This document shows, in pieces, positions 21,944 to 32,139 of a stretch of DNA of 64,000 nt. Both the position numbers and the translations under genes were made by a program. Position 1 is the stretch's first letter; every line of letters begins with the position of its first letter. Origin of the DNA: Halomonas huangheensis (lineage in GTDB: Bacteria; Pseudomonadota; Gammaproteobacteria; Pseudomonadales; Halomonadaceae). The stretch lies in contig NZ_CP013106.1 in the NCBI RefSeq assembly GCF_001431725.1, positions 1 to 64,000 of the forward strand, given 5' to 3'. The notes beneath the pieces are model-generated. The model did no database searches, had not been told where the DNA came from, and worked only from the letters and a program-made list of their open reading frames with translations.

Positions 21944-22720
21944 TCAGCGATGAGTGTCCGCGTCACGTCCAGCTTGCTCGTTTTCGTACAGTTCGTTCAG
22001 CTTTGCATACTTCATGTAAGCATGAAACGCCGTTGTCATGGCCACTGTCATACCGTCCTGTCCCTGCAGCAATCCACCCTTGAGGATCAGCTTGCGGATC
22101 AGGGCTGTCAGTGCATGGATTGCTGGCTGCCAGGCGGAAGCGGCCACACCACGTTCTTTCATTGCCCAGGCGTCGCGGGTGGACAGTTGATCGATGCGGG
22201 TTATCCAGTGGGACAGATCGCGATAGGTGAAGTGGCTGAGATGTGCCTCTAGATCGACCACTTCCGGGGCCTCGACGGAAGAATGCGCCTTCTTGGGTAG
22301 ATATCCGGAAGTGGTGCGATTGTAGAGGCGCGTGACAGCATCGGGGTAGAAACCGGCGGCGCGAATCCAGTGGCGACCAGCGAAGTTGCGTCGCCGGAAG
22401 CGATAGGCCTTGCGTGGATCATCGAGGGACAGGTCGCGAATGGCGCTGACCGCGTCCTGGTCGAGGCGCTCGTCGGCATCCAGTGCAAGGATCCAGTCAT
22501 TGCGCGCCTGGGGGACGGCAAATGCCTTCTGTGGGCCGTCGCCGAGATAGGGTTGATGAATGACCCTGGCACCGGCGGCTTCGGCAAGGGCCACGGTATT
22601 GTCCGTGCTGCCCGAGTCGACGACGATGATTTCTTCACACACCGGCTGGAGAGAGGCAATTGCCTCCTCGACGTTGTCCTGCTCGTTGAGCGTGATGATG
22701 ATTCCGGTAATTGCGGTCAT
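21944..22720 (-). CDS. family 2 glycosyltransferase (WaaE/KdtX-like LPS core)
   Basis: The 258-residue product starts MTAITGIIITLNEQDNVEEAIASL and has a GT-A fold with DSGSTDNTVALAEAAGARV and the metal-binding LALDADERLDQDAV. YRFRRRNFAGRHWIRAAGFYPDAVTRLY follows, as in WaaE-type inner-core glucosyltransferases. It starts with ATGA overlapping the stop codon of the upstream GT9 gene (22717-22720), so the two are translationally coupled. It probably adds a glucose to heptose I; the exact linkage is inferred from the family. Confidence 0.85.
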   Translation of the reverse strand: MTAITGIIITLNEQDNVEEAIASLQPVCEEIIVVDSGSTDNTVALAEAAGARVIHQPYLGDGPQKAFAVPQARNDWILALDADERLDQDAVSAIRDLSLDDPRKAYRFRRRNFAGRHWIRAAGFYPDAVTRLYNRTTSGYLPKKAHSSVEAPEVVDLEAHLSHFTYRDLSHWITRIDQLSTRDAWAMKERGVAASAWQPAIHALTALIRKLILKGGLLQGQDGMTVAMTTAFHAYMKYAKLNELYENEQAGRDADTHR

Positions 22721-23820
22721 GAAGCCTCGCCAGAGCAATCGGGATGGCTGGAAGTCTCGATCATGGTGAGCCGTTCGGCAATCTCGGTTGCCGCAGCGTC
22801 AAGGTCGATCGTGGACATGTCGGTTTCTCCAGCCTCAGGCGGAGGATGAAAGGCCAGACGACGGCCTTCGCCATTACAGGTCTGCCAGCGTAAGGGGGTT
22901 GCCGAGCGACGTGCGGGATAGAAACCGGCCGTCACCAGGTCGAGACAACCGGCGACATGCAACGGGCCGGTCGAGCCAGCAATGAATATATCGGCGGCGG
23001 CCAGGCTGAGCGCAAAGGCGGCCAGCCCCTGTTGTGGTGGTTGACGGAAAGCGCTGGCGCCTTGGTTGACCAGAGTATCGACCAGTGAATCGGCATTCTG
23101 TTCCTCACCGGGACCAGCGGTAATTATCCACTGTGGTCGTTGTTGTCCGTGAGCAAGCATGCGGTGATCGATCTCGTCGACCAGTCTGGCATAGGCGCTC
23201 AGGCTGAGATTCACCGCAGAGCCACCACTGCCGGGGTGCAGAAAACACCAATGGCGATTCGTTGTCAGAGGTAACTGTTCGGCCAGGCGCTGGCGTTGGG
23301 CAGGGCGCTGGGCGGCGCCATCCGGCCAGTATGGCGGCGCCACTGGAGCGGGAGTGAGTCCGAGCTTGTCGATCAGTGTTCCGGCCAGCTCCTGATTGTA
23401 GCGATATTCAGGTTTTGCCGAGTGCGAGCGGCGCTGGGCGATACGTTGGTTGTAGAATATCTGGGCCCATTTGGTGGCCGGTGCCATGCGCATTCGGATA
23501 CCGGCACGCCAACCCAGCCAGCCGATACGCGGGGTAGAAAACAATGTCAGCAGCGCATCGAAACGCTGTTCTCGGAGTCTTCCCAGCAGTTCGCACTGAG
23601 CCCGCCGGGGAGCGGCGTCACCAGGATCGACAATCACCGCGTCGACCCAGGGGCAGGCTTCAGCCATCGGCGCGGTATAGCCAGGTACCAGCACGCTGAT
23701 GTGTGGCTGGGGGGAGGCTGCCTTGAGCATCGCCAGAGCTGGCCAGGCGAGCATGAAGTCGCCTAGCTTGTCATTGCGTACCACTAGAACATGTGGCGCA
23801 GAAGAAGTGACTGAAGTCAT
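22717..23820 (-). CDS. family 9 glycosyltransferase (heptosyltransferase-like)
   Basis: The 367-residue product has the GT9 opening HVLVVRNDKLGDFMLAWPALAMLK, FLHPGSGGSAVNLSLSAYARLVDEID in the middle, and the donor-binding DIFIAGSTGPLHVAGCLDLVTAGFYPARRSATPLRW near the C-terminus. I chose ATG 23820 (MTSVTSSAPHVL); a GTG at 23865 is also open and neither start has a convincing ribosome-binding site. It overlaps the GT2 gene by 4 bp. It is likely an additional core heptosyltransferase. Confidence 0.82.
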   Translation of the reverse strand: MTSVTSSAPHVLVVRNDKLGDFMLAWPALAMLKAASPQPHISVLVPGYTAPMAEACPWVDAVIVDPGDAAPRRAQCELLGRLREQRFDALLTLFSTPRIGWLGWRAGIRMRMAPATKWAQIFYNQRIAQRRSHSAKPEYRYNQELAGTLIDKLGLTPAPVAPPYWPDGAAQRPAQRQRLAEQLPLTTNRHWCFLHPGSGGSAVNLSLSAYARLVDEIDHRMLAHGQQRPQWIITAGPGEEQNADSLVDTLVNQGASAFRQPPQQGLAAFALSLAAADIFIAGSTGPLHVAGCLDLVTAGFYPARRSATPLRWQTCNGEGRRLAFHPPPEAGETDMSTIDLDAAATEIAERLTMIETSSHPDCSGEAS

Positions 23821-23894
23821 GGGCAAACATCGTCCGAGCGGCCAGAGCCCCGCATCGTAAAGCACCCGTATCGTAAAACAAGGAGGAGACCCGC

Positions 23895-25046
23895 TTGAGT
23901 CATGGTGTCACGAAACCCAAGGTCATGCAGATCTGCCTGTCGGATGGCTGGGGCGGACTGGAAATGTATCCGTCTCGGATTATACCGGAGCTGACGGCTC
24001 AGGGGTGGCAAGTGTACGGACTTGCGCTGGACGGTTCGCGGGTCGCCAGCAGTATGCAGGACGCCGGTATCGAGCCGCTGACCATACGTTCGCGCAGCGC
24101 AGCACTGTGGCAGCTGCGGCGGATACTCGGCTTCCTGCGCAAGCACGACATCCGCCTGCTGCATTGCCACAAGTCGAGCGACTTGCGCCTTGCTGCTCTT
24201 CTGGCAACGCTGAACTCCAGAATCAAGGTGATCTTTACCGACCATATGGGCGTCACCCGACCCAAGAAGGATCTCTATCATCGCTGGGCCTATGGGCATG
24301 TCAGCCGATTGCTGTCGATCAGTGAGGCGACCCGCAAGCGTAATCTCAAGGCCTTTCCGCTGCCTCCCGAGCGTATCCAGCGCCTTTATCTCGGCATCGA
24401 TCCCCTGGGTCAGGCGCCGCGTCTCGATGCTGGTGAGCGTCGCGCGTTGCGCACCAGTCTCGGCGTTCCACTGGATAGCCTGACCCTGGGGGTTGCAGGA
24501 CGTTTGACGCCAGGCAAGGGCCAGCGAATATTTCTGCAAGCCTTTGCCGATCTGTTGCGCGAGCACCCCGAACTCAAGGTGCACGCCGTACTAATCGGTG
24601 GGTTATCGGCGGCGGAGGGCAGTCGCGAGGAGTATGTTACCGAGTTGCAGCAGTTGGTTGCACAACAGGGCATTGCTGAGCATGTCACCTTTACCGGCTT
24701 CCGGCGCGACCTGGCGCGTTTGTTCGAGATTCTCGATGTCGTCTGCGTACCATCTCGCAATGAGGCTTTCGGGCTGACAGTGGTCGAGGCCATGGCCGCC
24801 GGCAAGGCCGTGATCGGCTCTGCCAGTGGGGCGATTCCCGAGCTGCTGGATATCCATAGTGGTCGGCTGGCCGATCCCGAGGCGCCTGTGGAGTGGAGCA
24901 ACGCCATGGCTGAACTGACGGGTGACGCTTCGCTGCGCATCTCTCTGGGCGAGAATGCGCGTGAGCGAGTGTTCACATACTTCCAGATGTCGACGCATAT
25001 TGCAGCGCTGGTAGATGTCTACCAGGAGGTGCTCGACGTGGGCTGA
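23895..25046 (+). CDS. family 4 glycosyltransferase (LPS core-type)
   Basis: The 383-residue product has a GT-B fold. The N-terminal QICLSDGWGGLEMYPSRIIPELTAQGW carries the acceptor-side GG motif, and the C-terminal half has GVAGRLTPGKGQRIFLQAF and the donor-binding ExxxxxxxE in PSRNEAFGLTVVEAMAAGKAVIGSASGAIPELL. The start is a TTG at 23895, supported by the near-perfect AGGAGGAG ribosome-binding site 6 nt upstream; no nearby in-frame ATG fits. It is divergent from the GT9 gene and ends 24 bp from the convergent kdkA gene. Confidence 0.85.
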   Translation: MSHGVTKPKVMQICLSDGWGGLEMYPSRIIPELTAQGWQVYGLALDGSRVASSMQDAGIEPLTIRSRSAALWQLRRILGFLRKHDIRLLHCHKSSDLRLAALLATLNSRIKVIFTDHMGVTRPKKDLYHRWAYGHVSRLLSISEATRKRNLKAFPLPPERIQRLYLGIDPLGQAPRLDAGERRALRTSLGVPLDSLTLGVAGRLTPGKGQRIFLQAFADLLREHPELKVHAVLIGGLSAAEGSREEYVTELQQLVAQQGIAEHVTFTGFRRDLARLFEILDVVCVPSRNEAFGLTVVEAMAAGKAVIGSASGAIPELLDIHSGRLADPEAPVEWSNAMAELTGDASLRISLGENARERVFTYFQMSTHIAALVDVYQEVLDVG

Positions 25047-25070
25047 ATGGTGCTGTTATTCAGGGCTGGC

Positions 25071-25817
25071 TCAGGATGTAAGTGAATGCTTACTATCATT
25101 GTGTTCGTTGTCATATCCATGCTTCACGGCTTTCATAGCCGCTGATGCCTGCTCAGGACAGAAGCGCTGGAAGGAGCGTTGCAGACGCTCCAGATTGGAT
25201 TGACGCCAACGCCCAGGAGAACGCAGTCGGCAACGGTCGAGGTCGATCAGCCATACCGCCTGCTGGTCGTCGATCAGCAGGTTGCGGGCATTGAGATCGA
25301 CGTGGTCGAGGCCATGATCGTGAAAGCGACGAATCACGCGGCCGACCTCTTCGAGAAGAGGGACATCGAGAGGGGAATGGGTCAAGTGCTCAGCCAGCGC
25401 GATGGTTTGTGGTAGGCGCTGAGTGATCAAGGCGGCACGGTAGCTCAGTCCGTTGCGCTCGACACCGGCGAGAATCGGGCGTGGCACGGGAAGTCCGGCG
25501 TCATGCAGCGTGGCAGTCAAACGCATCTCGCGGAATGCGCGAGTGCGTTGTAGTCCGGTCCAGGTGTACCGGTCACTGGAAAGGCGCGCGATCAGGCCTC
25601 CTCGCCGATAGGGGCGGAGCACCCACTGTTGTTCGCCTACATTGAGAAACAGACTCTGTCCGCGACCGGGGGCCTGGCCCACCACCAGCTCCTGGCGTTG
25701 CCAGTATTCAGGGTCGAGCAGGTCCGCGCCGATTTGTGGCACCTGCTCGGCGTCACATAAACTGGTGGCATCGTATAGAATGCCTACCTTTCCGGATTGA
25801 TACGTTGCCAAACGCAT
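25071..25817 (-). CDS. kdkA: 3-deoxy-D-manno-octulosonate (Kdo) kinase
   Basis: KdkA phosphorylates Kdo of the inner core. The 248-residue product starts [20 protein letters not shown] and has the small-kinase signatures of the family: WVLRPYRRGGLIARL at the glycine/lysine region, the catalytic loop HGLDHVDLNARNLLI, and the metal-binding WLIDLDRCRLR. The start codon (cat at 25815-25817) overlaps the start of the divergent GT9 gene by two bases; AGAGG lies 7 nt upstream. A phosphorylated single Kdo is known in Haemophilus and Vibrio, which use KdkA and monofunctional Kdo transferases. Confidence 0.85.
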   Translation of the reverse strand: MRLATYQSGKVGILYDATSLCDAEQVPQIGADLLDPEYWQRQELVVGQAPGRGQSLFLNVGEQQWVLRPYRRGGLIARLSSDRYTWTGLQRTRAFREMRLTATLHDAGLPVPRPILAGVERNGLSYRAALITQRLPQTIALAEHLTHSPLDVPLLEEVGRVIRRFHDHGLDHVDLNARNLLIDDQQAVWLIDLDRCRLRSPGRWRQSNLERLQRSFQRFCPEQASAAMKAVKHGYDNEHNDSKHSLTS

Positions 25818-26919
25818 GAAGCATCCTCTGCCCGCTCGTCCCACTCACATTGGTGTGCTGCGGCTATCCGCCCTGGGCGATGTCTGCAATCTGGTGCCCA
25901 CTGTGCGCGCTTTACAGCGCCAGTGGCCCGATGCCCGTATTACCTGGATCATCGGCAAGGGCGAACACAGTCTACTGGCCGGTCTGTCAGGGGTCGAGTT
26001 CGTCGTCTACGACAAGTCCACAGGGCTGGCCGGTATGCGCCAACTATGGCGGCAGCTGGCCGATCAGCGCTTTGATGTTCTGCTGCACATGCAGCAGGCA
26101 TTGCGTGCCAGCGTATTGTCGCTGGGGCTCAAGGCCGATGTGCGTGTCGGATTCGATCGTCAGCGCGCCAAGGACCGTCAATACTGGTTCACCCAGCGTC
26201 AGATCGAACCGCGCCCGCGAGCCCATGTGTTGGAGACGTTCATGGATTTCGCGCGTCTGCTTGGCGTCGAGGACTGTACGCTGGACTGGCAACTGCCGAT
26301 TCCCGATGCGGCTCGCGATGAAGCCCAGCGGCTGACGCAGGGCGCCGGTTATGTGTTGATCAGTCCCTGTGCCAATCCGCGGTTGCGCAACTTCCGCAAC
26401 TGGTCGGCTGAGGGCTATGCCGCCGTGGTGGAACATGTCTGGTGCCAATACGGTCTCAAGACGGTGATGACTGGCGGCGGTAGTACCCAGGAACGTGAAA
26501 TGGGGCAGCGTATTCGTAATCTGTGCCAGAGCGTTGCGGTCATCGATGCGATTGGTGGCACCTCGCTCAAGGGATTGCTGGCGCTGATCGATGGTGCACA
26601 GGCGGTAATCGCGCCCGACTCGGGGCCTGTGCACATGGCCAACGCACTGAACACACCGGTGGTTGGCCTGTATGCCACGACCAATCCGGATCGTGCCGCG
26701 CCGTATCTATGGCGCGAGCATGTGGTCAATCGTTACCCTGATGCGGTGCGTGAGTATCTGAACGAGGATCCCAGCGATGTTGGTTGGGGGCGACGTGTCC
26801 GTCACCCTGACGCCATGTCACTGATCCATGCCGAGGATGTCATCGATATGCTCGATCGCCTGTTGGAGCCCGCCGCCAATCCTTCCGACCTCGAAAGGGA
26901 GTCACCCGATGAAGCTTGA
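25816..26919 (+). CDS. family 9 glycosyltransferase (heptosyltransferase)
   Basis: The 367-residue product has the GT9 opening [23 protein letters not shown], then [26 protein letters not shown], and the donor-binding [32 protein letters not shown]. With WaaF present at 14.1 kb and another GT9 at 22.7 kb, this could be the WaaC-equivalent or a third heptosyltransferase. The start at 25816 overlaps the start of kdkA on the opposite strand and has no clear ribosome-binding site. The 3' end overlaps hldE by 11 bp. Confidence 0.83.
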   Translation: MKHPLPARPTHIGVLRLSALGDVCNLVPTVRALQRQWPDARITWIIGKGEHSLLAGLSGVEFVVYDKSTGLAGMRQLWRQLADQRFDVLLHMQQALRASVLSLGLKADVRVGFDRQRAKDRQYWFTQRQIEPRPRAHVLETFMDFARLLGVEDCTLDWQLPIPDAARDEAQRLTQGAGYVLISPCANPRLRNFRNWSAEGYAAVVEHVWCQYGLKTVMTGGGSTQEREMGQRIRNLCQSVAVIDAIGGTSLKGLLALIDGAQAVIAPDSGPVHMANALNTPVVGLYATTNPDRAAPYLWREHVVNRYPDAVREYLNEDPSDVGWGRRVRHPDAMSLIHAEDVIDMLDRLLEPAANPSDLERESPDEA

Positions 26920-28339
26920 TCTCACGGCGCTGGAGCGCTCGCGCGTGCTGACAGTGGGCGATGTAATGCTCGACCGCTATTGGCACGGTGGTACCTCGCG
27001 TATCTCTCCTGAGGCTCCAGTTCCGGTCGTGCGGGTCGAGGAGTGTGAGGATCGCCCCGGTGGTGCGGCCAACGTCGCGCTGAACATCGCCTCACTCGGC
27101 GCTCATGCAGCGCTGGCTGGTCTGGTGGGTGATGACGACAATGCCGACCGCCTCGAACAGCGCCTCGATGAGGTGGGTGTGAGCACTTACTTTCATCGCA
27201 CGCCCGGTATTCCGACGATCACCAAACTTCGGGTGATGAGTCGCAACCAGCAACTCATTCGTCTCGACTTCGAGGATGGGTTGGACAAGGTCGACACACG
27301 CGGTCTCGCACCGCAGTTGGCTGATGCCGTCAGTCAGGCGGACCTTGTGATCCTCTCGGATTACGGCAAGGGTACCCTGGCCAATATCGAATGGGTCATT
27401 TCACATATCCGCAGCACCGGCAAGCGTGTGCTGGTCGACCCCAAGGGCTCAGACTTCAGCCGTTACCGCGGTGCCAGCATGATTACGCCGAACCTGGCGG
27501 AGTTCGAGACCGTAGTGGGGCCCTGTGGCAGTGATGAAGAGCTGGCGCGTAAGGGTGAAGCGCTACGTGCCGATCTGGAGCTTGAGGCATTGCTCATCAC
27601 GCGCAGTGAAAAGGGCATGACACTGATCCGTGAAGGCCATGATCCGCTGCATCTGCCGACCCGTGCTCGTGAGGTCTATGATGTGACGGGTGCTGGAGAT
27701 ACCGTGATTGCCGTGTTGGGACTGGCGCTGGCTGCGGGACACGGCTTTGCAGAAGCGATGACGCTGTCCAACCTCGCGGCAGGGCTGGTGGTTGCCAAGC
27801 CGGGTACCGCCACACTGTCGATCGCCGAGCTGTATACGGCATTGCATGGCGACAAGCTGGCCGAGTTCGGCATCATCGATGAGTCGCCACTCGCGCTGGC
27901 GGTGCGTGCTGCACAGGCGCGAGGCGAGAAAGTGGTGATGACCAACGGTTGTTTTGACATCCTGCACGCCGGACATGTGGCCTATCTGGAGCAAGCGCGC
28001 AAACTGGGTGATCGATTGATCGTGGCGGTCAATGATGATGCTTCGATCAGTCGCCTCAAGGGGCCTACACGGCCGATCAACCCGGTACAGCGCCGTATGC
28101 AGGTTTTGGCCGGGCTTGGCGCTGTCGACTGGGTCGTGCCCTTCAGCGAGGACACACCGGCACGATTGATCGAGTCGGTGTTGCCTGACGTGCTGGTCAA
28201 GGGGGGAGATTATCGCCCTGACGAAATTGCCGGAGGAGAGGCAGTGATCCGTGCTGGAGGTGAGGTGAAGGTATTGGGCTTCGAGGATGGTGTATCCACG
28301 ACGGCGATGATTTCCACCATTCTTGATCGCGAGAGCTGA
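26909..28339 (+). CDS. hldE: bifunctional heptose 7-phosphate kinase / heptose 1-phosphate adenylyltransferase
   Basis: HldE makes D,D-heptose 1,7-bisphosphate and later ADP-heptose. The 476-residue product has a ribokinase-fold kinase (about residues 1-320; [26 protein letters not shown] at the N-terminus and the catalytic [13 protein letters not shown]), and a cytidylyltransferase-fold domain (about 345-476; [22 protein letters not shown] with the HxGH motif). I chose ATG 26909 with AAGGGA upstream; the longer frame has no family sequence. The stop overlaps the waaA start (TGATG). Confidence 0.96.
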   Translation: MKLDLTALERSRVLTVGDVMLDRYWHGGTSRISPEAPVPVVRVEECEDRPGGAANVALNIASLGAHAALAGLVGDDDNADRLEQRLDEVGVSTYFHRTPGIPTITKLRVMSRNQQLIRLDFEDGLDKVDTRGLAPQLADAVSQADLVILSDYGKGTLANIEWVISHIRSTGKRVLVDPKGSDFSRYRGASMITPNLAEFETVVGPCGSDEELARKGEALRADLELEALLITRSEKGMTLIREGHDPLHLPTRAREVYDVTGAGDTVIAVLGLALAAGHGFAEAMTLSNLAAGLVVAKPGTATLSIAELYTALHGDKLAEFGIIDESPLALAVRAAQARGEKVVMTNGCFDILHAGHVAYLEQARKLGDRLIVAVNDDASISRLKGPTRPINPVQRRMQVLAGLGAVDWVVPFSEDTPARLIESVLPDVLVKGGDYRPDEIAGGEAVIRAGGEVKVLGFEDGVSTTAMISTILDRES

Positions 28340-29664
28340 TGACTGGTCGCCATGCATGGACACGGCATGCCTATTCGGCGGCGCTGACCCTGCTGTCGCC
28401 GCTGATCTGGCAGCGAGTGTGGCGTGAGCAGGTGCCGGGCCGCCCACGGGCCGAGCGTCTGGGTTGCCTTGATCTGCCGGAAGATAACAGGCCACGCCTG
28501 TGGCTGCATTGTGCCTCGGTTGGCGAGGTGCTGGCGGCACGTCCACTGATTCGCGAATTGCGCCTCAAGTATTCCGATCATGCACTGGTGGTTTCGACCA
28601 TGACCGCAACAGGCGCGGAGCGAGTGGCTGCATTGATGGACGATGTGCCTGAAGTGGAAGCCGCCGCCCCGCTGAGTCATGTATTTCTGGCGTTGGATTT
28701 CCCCGGTGCCGCACGGCGCTTCATCGAGCGCCTGTCGCCGCAGATGGCGATCTTCTTCGAGACCGAGCTGTGGCCCAATCTGCTGCATGCTTGTGCCCGT
28801 CGCCGGATTCCGATAGCGGTGGTCAATGGTCGACTGTCGCCACGTGCCTTTCAGGGCTATCGGCGCCTCAATTGGTTGATGCAACAGAGCCTGTCCTGTG
28901 TCGATTGGCTCGCCGCCAAATCCGAGCCTGATGCAGCGCGTTTTCGGGAATTGGGCATGAGCTCGGCACACACCAGCGTAGTGGGCTCGATGAAGTTCGA
29001 TATTTCCGTCGATGATGGGTCACGGCGCATGGGGCGTGAGTTGCATGCGGCGATTGGACACCGCCCGGTATGGGTGGCGGGCTCCACCCATGCAGGCGAA
29101 GACCAGCAGGTACTGCAGGCGCACAGGCGCGTTCGTGAGCGCTTTGCCGATGCGCTGCTGGTATTGGTGCCACGCCACCCTCAGCGTTTCGATGAGGTCG
29201 CCAGGCTGTGTCAGGACTCAGGGCTGGTAACAGTGCGCCGTTCTCTGGGGCGCACCCCCAGTGCCAGTGCGGAAGTCTATCTCGGCGATACCATTGGCGA
29301 GTTACAGATGCTCTATGGCGCTGCGGATGTGGCTTTTGTCGGTGGCAGCCTGGTGCCGATCGGCGGCCATAACCTGCTGGAGCCCGCAGTGATGGGCGTA
29401 CCGGTGGTGACAGGAGCGGCTCTGGACAACTTCCTGGATGTCGCTGAGGTATTACGCGATGCGGGAGCGCTGGTCGAGGTTGCGGATGGTGATGAACTTG
29501 CCGAGAGAGTGACGGCTCTGCTGGAGGATGTGGAGCAGCGCCAGCGTCTGAGCGAGGCAGCTCTGGCCGTTATCGAGACTCATCGTGGGGCGTTGGCGGC
29601 GACGCTCGAAGGGTTGCAAGTGCTGTATCCTCCTCATAGTGATGCCGCTCGCTCGAGTGGATAA
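28339..29664 (+). CDS. waaA: 3-deoxy-D-manno-octulosonic acid transferase
   Basis: WaaA (KdtA) transfers Kdo to lipid A precursor on the inner membrane face. The 441-residue product is a GT30 enzyme: LWLHCASVGEVLAARPLIREL at the N-terminal acceptor region, FFETELWPNLLHACARRRIPIAVVNGRLS, and the C-terminal FVGGSLVPIGGHNLLEPAVMGVPVVTG. The ATG overlaps the hldE stop by one base. With kdkA nearby, a single phosphorylated Kdo is likely, but the number of Kdo residues added cannot be told from sequence. Confidence 0.95.
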   Translation: MTGRHAWTRHAYSAALTLLSPLIWQRVWREQVPGRPRAERLGCLDLPEDNRPRLWLHCASVGEVLAARPLIRELRLKYSDHALVVSTMTATGAERVAALMDDVPEVEAAAPLSHVFLALDFPGAARRFIERLSPQMAIFFETELWPNLLHACARRRIPIAVVNGRLSPRAFQGYRRLNWLMQQSLSCVDWLAAKSEPDAARFRELGMSSAHTSVVGSMKFDISVDDGSRRMGRELHAAIGHRPVWVAGSTHAGEDQQVLQAHRRVRERFADALLVLVPRHPQRFDEVARLCQDSGLVTVRRSLGRTPSASAEVYLGDTIGELQMLYGAADVAFVGGSLVPIGGHNLLEPAVMGVPVVTGAALDNFLDVAEVLRDAGALVEVADGDELAERVTALLEDVEQRQRLSEAALAVIETHRGALAATLEGLQVLYPPHSDAARSSG

Positions 29665-29667
29665 CAC

Positions 29668-29711
29668 TGCCGCGACTGCGGCTGCCTGTGCAGACAACCG
29701 CAGTCGCGGCA
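29668..29711. terminator. 14-bp perfect hairpin between waaA and rpiA
   Basis: TGCCGCGACTGCGG (29668-29681) pairs perfectly with 29698-29711; the loop contains a nested CTGC/GCAG stem. It lies between convergent genes, so it can serve both. No long T-run follows. Confidence 0.65.
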
Positions 29712-29720
29712 ACAGGCGTA

Positions 29721-30395
29721 TCAGGTCGCCAGGTGGCGGCTGACCCCATCTTCGGCACCCAACAGCAGTACATCGGCGGGACGCGCGGCGAACAGACCGT
29801 TGGTGACAACTCCGACGATAGCGTTGAGACGTGCTTCCATGGCCACTGGGTCATCAATCATGAACTCGTAGCAGTCCAGAATCTGGTTGCCGTTGTCGGT
29901 CACCACTCCCTGACGGTAGACCGGGTCTGCGCCCAGCTTGACCAGCTCACGGGCGACGTAGGAGCGTGCCATGGGAATGACTTCAATCGGCAGCGGAAAG
30001 TCGCCCAGCTGCTCAACCCGCTTCGAGGCGTCGGCAATGCAGATGAAGGTCTTGCAGCAGGCGGCAACGATCTTCTCGCGAGTCAGCGCGGCGCCCCCGC
30101 CTTTGATCATGTGTAAGTGAGCGTTCACTTCGTCTGCGCCATCGATATAGACAGGCATAGTGCCGACCTCATTGAGCTCGAAGACATCGATGCCATGGCC
30201 CTTGAGGCGCTGTGCACTGGCTTCGCTACTGGCGACTGCACCGCGGAAGTCGCTACGCAGTTCCGCCAGCCGATCGATGAAGAAGTTGGCGGTTGATCCG
30301 GTGCCGATACCGATCACGATGTCCTTGCCCAGCATCGGGCGGACCTCTTTGATGGCTGCAGCAGCAACGGCGTCCTTGAGTTCGTCCTGAGTCAT
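29721..30395 (-). CDS. rpiA: ribose-5-phosphate isomerase A
   Basis: RpiA interconverts ribose 5-phosphate and ribulose 5-phosphate in the pentose phosphate pathway. The 224-residue product (E. coli 219) shows [32 protein letters not shown], the catalytic [27 protein letters not shown] and a C-terminal GVSRHLA region. It is divergent from ilvA, as in many gammaproteobacteria. Confidence 0.96.
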   Translation of the reverse strand: MTQDELKDAVAAAAIKEVRPMLGKDIVIGIGTGSTANFFIDRLAELRSDFRGAVASSEASAQRLKGHGIDVFELNEVGTMPVYIDGADEVNAHLHMIKGGGAALTREKIVAACCKTFICIADASKRVEQLGDFPLPIEVIPMARSYVARELVKLGADPVYRQGVVTDNGNQILDCYEFMIDDPVAMEARLNAIVGVVTNGLFAARPADVLLLGAEDGVSRHLAT

Positions 30396-30624
30396 GATGA
30401 GCTCGCAGTGGAATGGGGGCAGTGGAATAAATCTTCAAACAGCGAACCGCTGTCGCGGTCGCCCATTATAGAGGAAGCAGAGCGGTGTCTTGTAGGAGTC
30501 CGCATTTCAGTGCATCGGGCGCATCACGCCGACGTGTCGCTGGACGGCTGGGGCATCTGAATGCTAACAATAGGGGCTTTTGTCGCTTTCCCTTACCTCG
30601 TTCCTACCTCGCTGGACGCCTCGA

Positions 30625-32139
30625 ATGCTAGAAGCTACCGTCAAGAAGATTCTCCAGGCCCGGGTCTATGATGCCGCCCGGGAAACGCCGATCTCTCCGG
30701 CGCTCATGCTGTCACGCCGCTTCAACAATCAGATTCTGATCAAGCGTGAGGATCTTCAGCCGGTTCACTCCTTCAAGATTCGTGGTGCCTACAACAAGAT
30801 GGCGCAGCTCAACGACGAACAGAAGAGTCGTGGTGTGATCGCCGCCTCGGCGGGCAATCATGCCCAGGGGTTGGCCATGGCGGCGAGACAGATGGGCGTC
30901 AAGGCGATCATCGTCATGCCGCGCATCACGCCTGAGATCAAGGTTGCTGCGGTGCGTGGCTGGGGAGCGAAGGTAGTGCTCAAGGGCGATGCCTTTGCTG
31001 CTGCCGCCGAGCATGCCGCCGAGCTGGTCAAGGAGCACGGCTATACCTATATCCCACCGTTTGACGATATCGACGTGGTGGCGGGTCAGGGCACCGTGGC
31101 GATGGAGATTCTACGCCAGCACAGTGGCCCGATTGATGCGGTGTTCGTGCCGGTCGGTGGGGGCGGGCTTATTGCCGGCATGGCGGCCTATATCAAGTAC
31201 TTGCGTCCGGATATCAAGGTAATCGGTGTCGAGTCCGAGGACAGTGCTTGCCTCAAGGCGGCACTGAACGCGGGTAAGCGCGTGACGCTGGATCAGGTTG
31301 GAGTGTTTGCTGAAGGGGTGGCGGTAGCTCAGATCGGCAAGGTTCCATTCGATCTGTGTCGAGACCTGATCGATGATGTCATCACCGTCAATACCGACGA
31401 GATGTGTGCGGCGGTCAAGGATATCTTCGATGACACCCGTGCGGTGTCGGAAACCTCCGGTGCTCTGTCACTGGCCGGGCTCAAGAAGTATATCCAGCAG
31501 ACCGGCGTCGAAAACCAGACGCTCATCTGCGTCAATTCCGGTGCCAATACCAACTTCGACCGTCTGCAGCATATCGCCGAGCGCACCGAACTGGGCGAAC
31601 AGCGCGAGGCGATACTCGCCGTGACCATTCCGGAGCGTCCGGGCAGTTTCAAGAAATTCTGTCGCACCATCGGCAAGCGTATGGTCACCGAGTTCAATTA
31701 CCGCTACGCCGACGCCGAGAGTGCCCACATCTTTGTCGGTATTCAGGTCAAGCCAGGCGGTGAAGACCGCCAGGCAGTGATCGACAAACTGGTCGAGGCG
31801 GGATATCCGGTCGAGGACCTTACCGATAACGAGTTGGCCAAGCTGCACATTCGCCACCTTGGCGGGGGGCGACCTCAGTCACACTTCGAGGAAGAGGTCT
31901 ATCGCTTCGAATTCCCCGAGCGCCCCGGGGCACTGATGAATTTCCTCACTCACTTGCCGCAGGACTGGAATATCTCACTGTTCCATTACCGCAACCATGG
32001 TGCTGCCTATGGCCGTGTGTTGGTCGGCATGCAGTTGCCCAATGGAGATCGCAATCACGTCGAGGAGCACTTCGACGAGATTGGTTACCGGTACTGGAAG
32101 GAAAGCGATAATCCCGCTTATCGCTTGTTCATGGCCTAG
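30625..32139 (+). CDS. ilvA: threonine ammonia-lyase, biosynthetic
   Basis: IlvA deaminates threonine to 2-oxobutanoate, the first step toward isoleucine. The 504-residue product (E. coli 514) has a PLP domain with the Schiff-base lysine in VHSFKIRGAYNKM, SAGNHAQGLAMAA and the phosphate-binding VGGGGLIAGMA. Two C-terminal ACT-like regulatory domains follow (about 330-504; ERPGSFKKFCRTIG and ERPGALMNFLTHL), the site of isoleucine feedback in the family. I chose ATG 30625 (MLEATVKKILQARVYD); the frame is open from 30580. Confidence 0.96.
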   Translation: MLEATVKKILQARVYDAARETPISPALMLSRRFNNQILIKREDLQPVHSFKIRGAYNKMAQLNDEQKSRGVIAASAGNHAQGLAMAARQMGVKAIIVMPRITPEIKVAAVRGWGAKVVLKGDAFAAAAEHAAELVKEHGYTYIPPFDDIDVVAGQGTVAMEILRQHSGPIDAVFVPVGGGGLIAGMAAYIKYLRPDIKVIGVESEDSACLKAALNAGKRVTLDQVGVFAEGVAVAQIGKVPFDLCRDLIDDVITVNTDEMCAAVKDIFDDTRAVSETSGALSLAGLKKYIQQTGVENQTLICVNSGANTNFDRLQHIAERTELGEQREAILAVTIPERPGSFKKFCRTIGKRMVTEFNYRYADAESAHIFVGIQVKPGGEDRQAVIDKLVEAGYPVEDLTDNELAKLHIRHLGGGRPQSHFEEEVYRFEFPERPGALMNFLTHLPQDWNISLFHYRNHGAAYGRVLVGMQLPNGDRNHVEEHFDEIGYRYWKESDNPAYRLFMA

